Part shown: positions 8,967 to 9,471 of the stretch, one piece after another
How the letters are laid out: every line of letters starts with the position of its first letter
How positions within the stretch are numbered: position 1 is the stretch's first letter
NCBI GenBank assembly: GCA_005879655.1
Contig: VBJK01000156.1
Coordinates: 1-9,471 of the forward strand
Source of the DNA: Chloroflexota bacterium
GTDB lineage: Bacteria > Chloroflexota > Ktedonobacteria > Ktedonobacterales > Ktedonobacteraceae
Length of the DNA stretch: 9,471 nt
Direction: 5' to 3'
Program-made: the position numbers and the translations under genes
The notes under the pieces: model-generated
Told to the model about the DNA's origin: nothing
Seen by the model: the letters and a program-made list of their open reading frames with translations, nothing else
Database searches by the model: none

Positions 8967-9311
8967 ATGATCCCCGTCAAATTTTATGCATACGTTCAAT
9001 TTTACAGTATTCATGCGTTTCGTGGATCTCCACAAATGCTCATGTATAGCAGTTATCGAAGAACCAAAGTCCATGATGGACTAGTTGAGGATTTGGGACC
9101 GCATATTGATGGATTTCAAGACATTACCGTTTTGAAGCATCTTTGTGCAAAAGTTACTGGTTATGATCGCAAGTATACTTTGTGGACGCACCAGAAGTCA
9201 TGGAGGAACGTCTACGTAAAGCTTTGCGGTAGAAAGCTAAAGCCCTCGAATTTCTCTGAGAACAATAATGATGTCGAACTCACGAGTCTGTACGCCGTGT
9301 TGAGGAACTAA
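8967..9311 (+). CDS. Hypothetical 114-aa ORF of uncertain reality
   Basis: This ATG-started ORF, ending in TAA at 9309-9311, is the only stretch in the AT-rich 3' region with a protein-like composition. It includes DGLVEDLGPHIDGFQDI, TGYDRKYTLW and KSWRNVYVKLCGRKLKPS. I do not recognise the family. There is no signal peptide or membrane segment. It might be a small gene, an exon of a larger decayed gene, or chance. It ends 11 bp before the GATTAGTCG repeat array. Confidence 0.3.
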   Translation: MIPVKFYAYVQFYSIHAFRGSPQMLMYSSYRRTKVHDGLVEDLGPHIDGFQDITVLKHLCAKVTGYDRKYTLWTHQKSWRNVYVKLCGRKLKPSNFSENNNDVELTSLYAVLRN

Positions 9312-9322
9312 TTAAGACCCTC

Positions 9323-9383
9323 GATTAGTCGTCATTGGTCAACGATTAGTCGTCAAAGATTAGTCGTCGTCGCTTAGTCGCCT
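9323..9383. repeat. GATTAGTCGTC short repeat array
   Basis: CGATTAGTCGTC occurs at 9323-9334 and 9344-9355, GATTAGTCGTC at 9359-9369, and the variant GCTTAGTCGCC at 9373-9383. The starts of the GATTAGTCG cores are 21, 14 and 14 bp apart, all multiples of 7. The array lies in non-coding DNA. It resembles subterminal repeats of DNA transposons or a cluster of protein-binding sites. Confidence 0.8.
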
Positions 9384-9392
9384 TCCGCACAA

Positions 9393-9410
9393 AAGTGAAT
9401 TCTCACTTTC
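9393..9410. repeat. Short hairpin next to the repeat array
   Basis: AAAGTGA (9393-9399) and TCACTTT (9404-9410) are perfect inverted repeats around the 4-nt loop ATTC. The hairpin lies 9 bp beyond the repeat array and 25 bp before a possible start codon at 9436. It could be a promoter element or part of an element end. Confidence 0.5.
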
Positions 9411-9435
9411 CGGCAAAACCCACTTCACCATCTCC

Positions 9436-9471
9436 ATGTCCTCCAAACACTCTTCCTCCCTTCACGCATAC
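9436..9471 (+). CDS. Possible start of a further gene, cut by window end
   Basis: The ATG at 9436 opens twelve codons to the window edge (MSSKHSSSLHAY). It follows a pyrimidine-rich leader ending CACCATCTCC, which resembles fungal start contexts, and the C-rich wobble positions look like coding sequence. Too little is visible to name a product. It could equally be non-coding. Confidence 0.3.
   Translation, partial: MSSKHSSSLHAY

Overview
The window looks like nuclear DNA from a filamentous basidiomycete, probably an Agaricomycete. The genes are broken by short GT-AG introns of about 37-64 nt with CTAAY-like branch points. The protein sequences match, from memory, DUF6589 and RecQ-type helicase families that are abundant in Agaricomycete genomes. 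No database search was possible. Family names rest on visible motifs and gene models on reading-frame and splice-site logic.

Layout. Positions 1-477 are upstream sequence with an inverted-repeat cluster near 157-209. A + strand gene with at least three exons (478-2544) encodes an unrecognised, probably nuclear protein with a coiled coil and a very acidic tail. Positions 2545-2870 are a convergent intergenic stretch with a poly(A)-type signal and nested inverted repeats. A - strand gene (5439 to 2871) encodes a DUF6589-type protein; one short intron restores its frame, but a single in-frame TGA remains. It diverges across 223 bp from a + strand RecQ-like helicase gene (5663-8427, three exons, 893 aa) that appears intact. 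The shared leader holds a 15-bp direct repeat and a five-codon upstream ORF whose stop overlaps the helicase start (TAATG). Beyond 8427 lies about 1 kb of AT-richer DNA with one weak ORF. An array of GATTAGTCG-type repeats spaced by multiples of 7 bp follows, and then the possible first codons of another gene at the window edge.

The most interesting unit is the head-to-head DUF6589 + RecQ pair. The DUF6589 protein has conserved acidic positions that could form a nuclease or transposase core, and the helicase has all the core motifs plus a nuclear-targeted tail. Together they resemble a two-gene mobile or selfish element in which the helicase is intact while this DUF6589 copy may have begun to decay. 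This is inference: no convincing terminal inverted repeats or target-site duplications could be fixed by eye.
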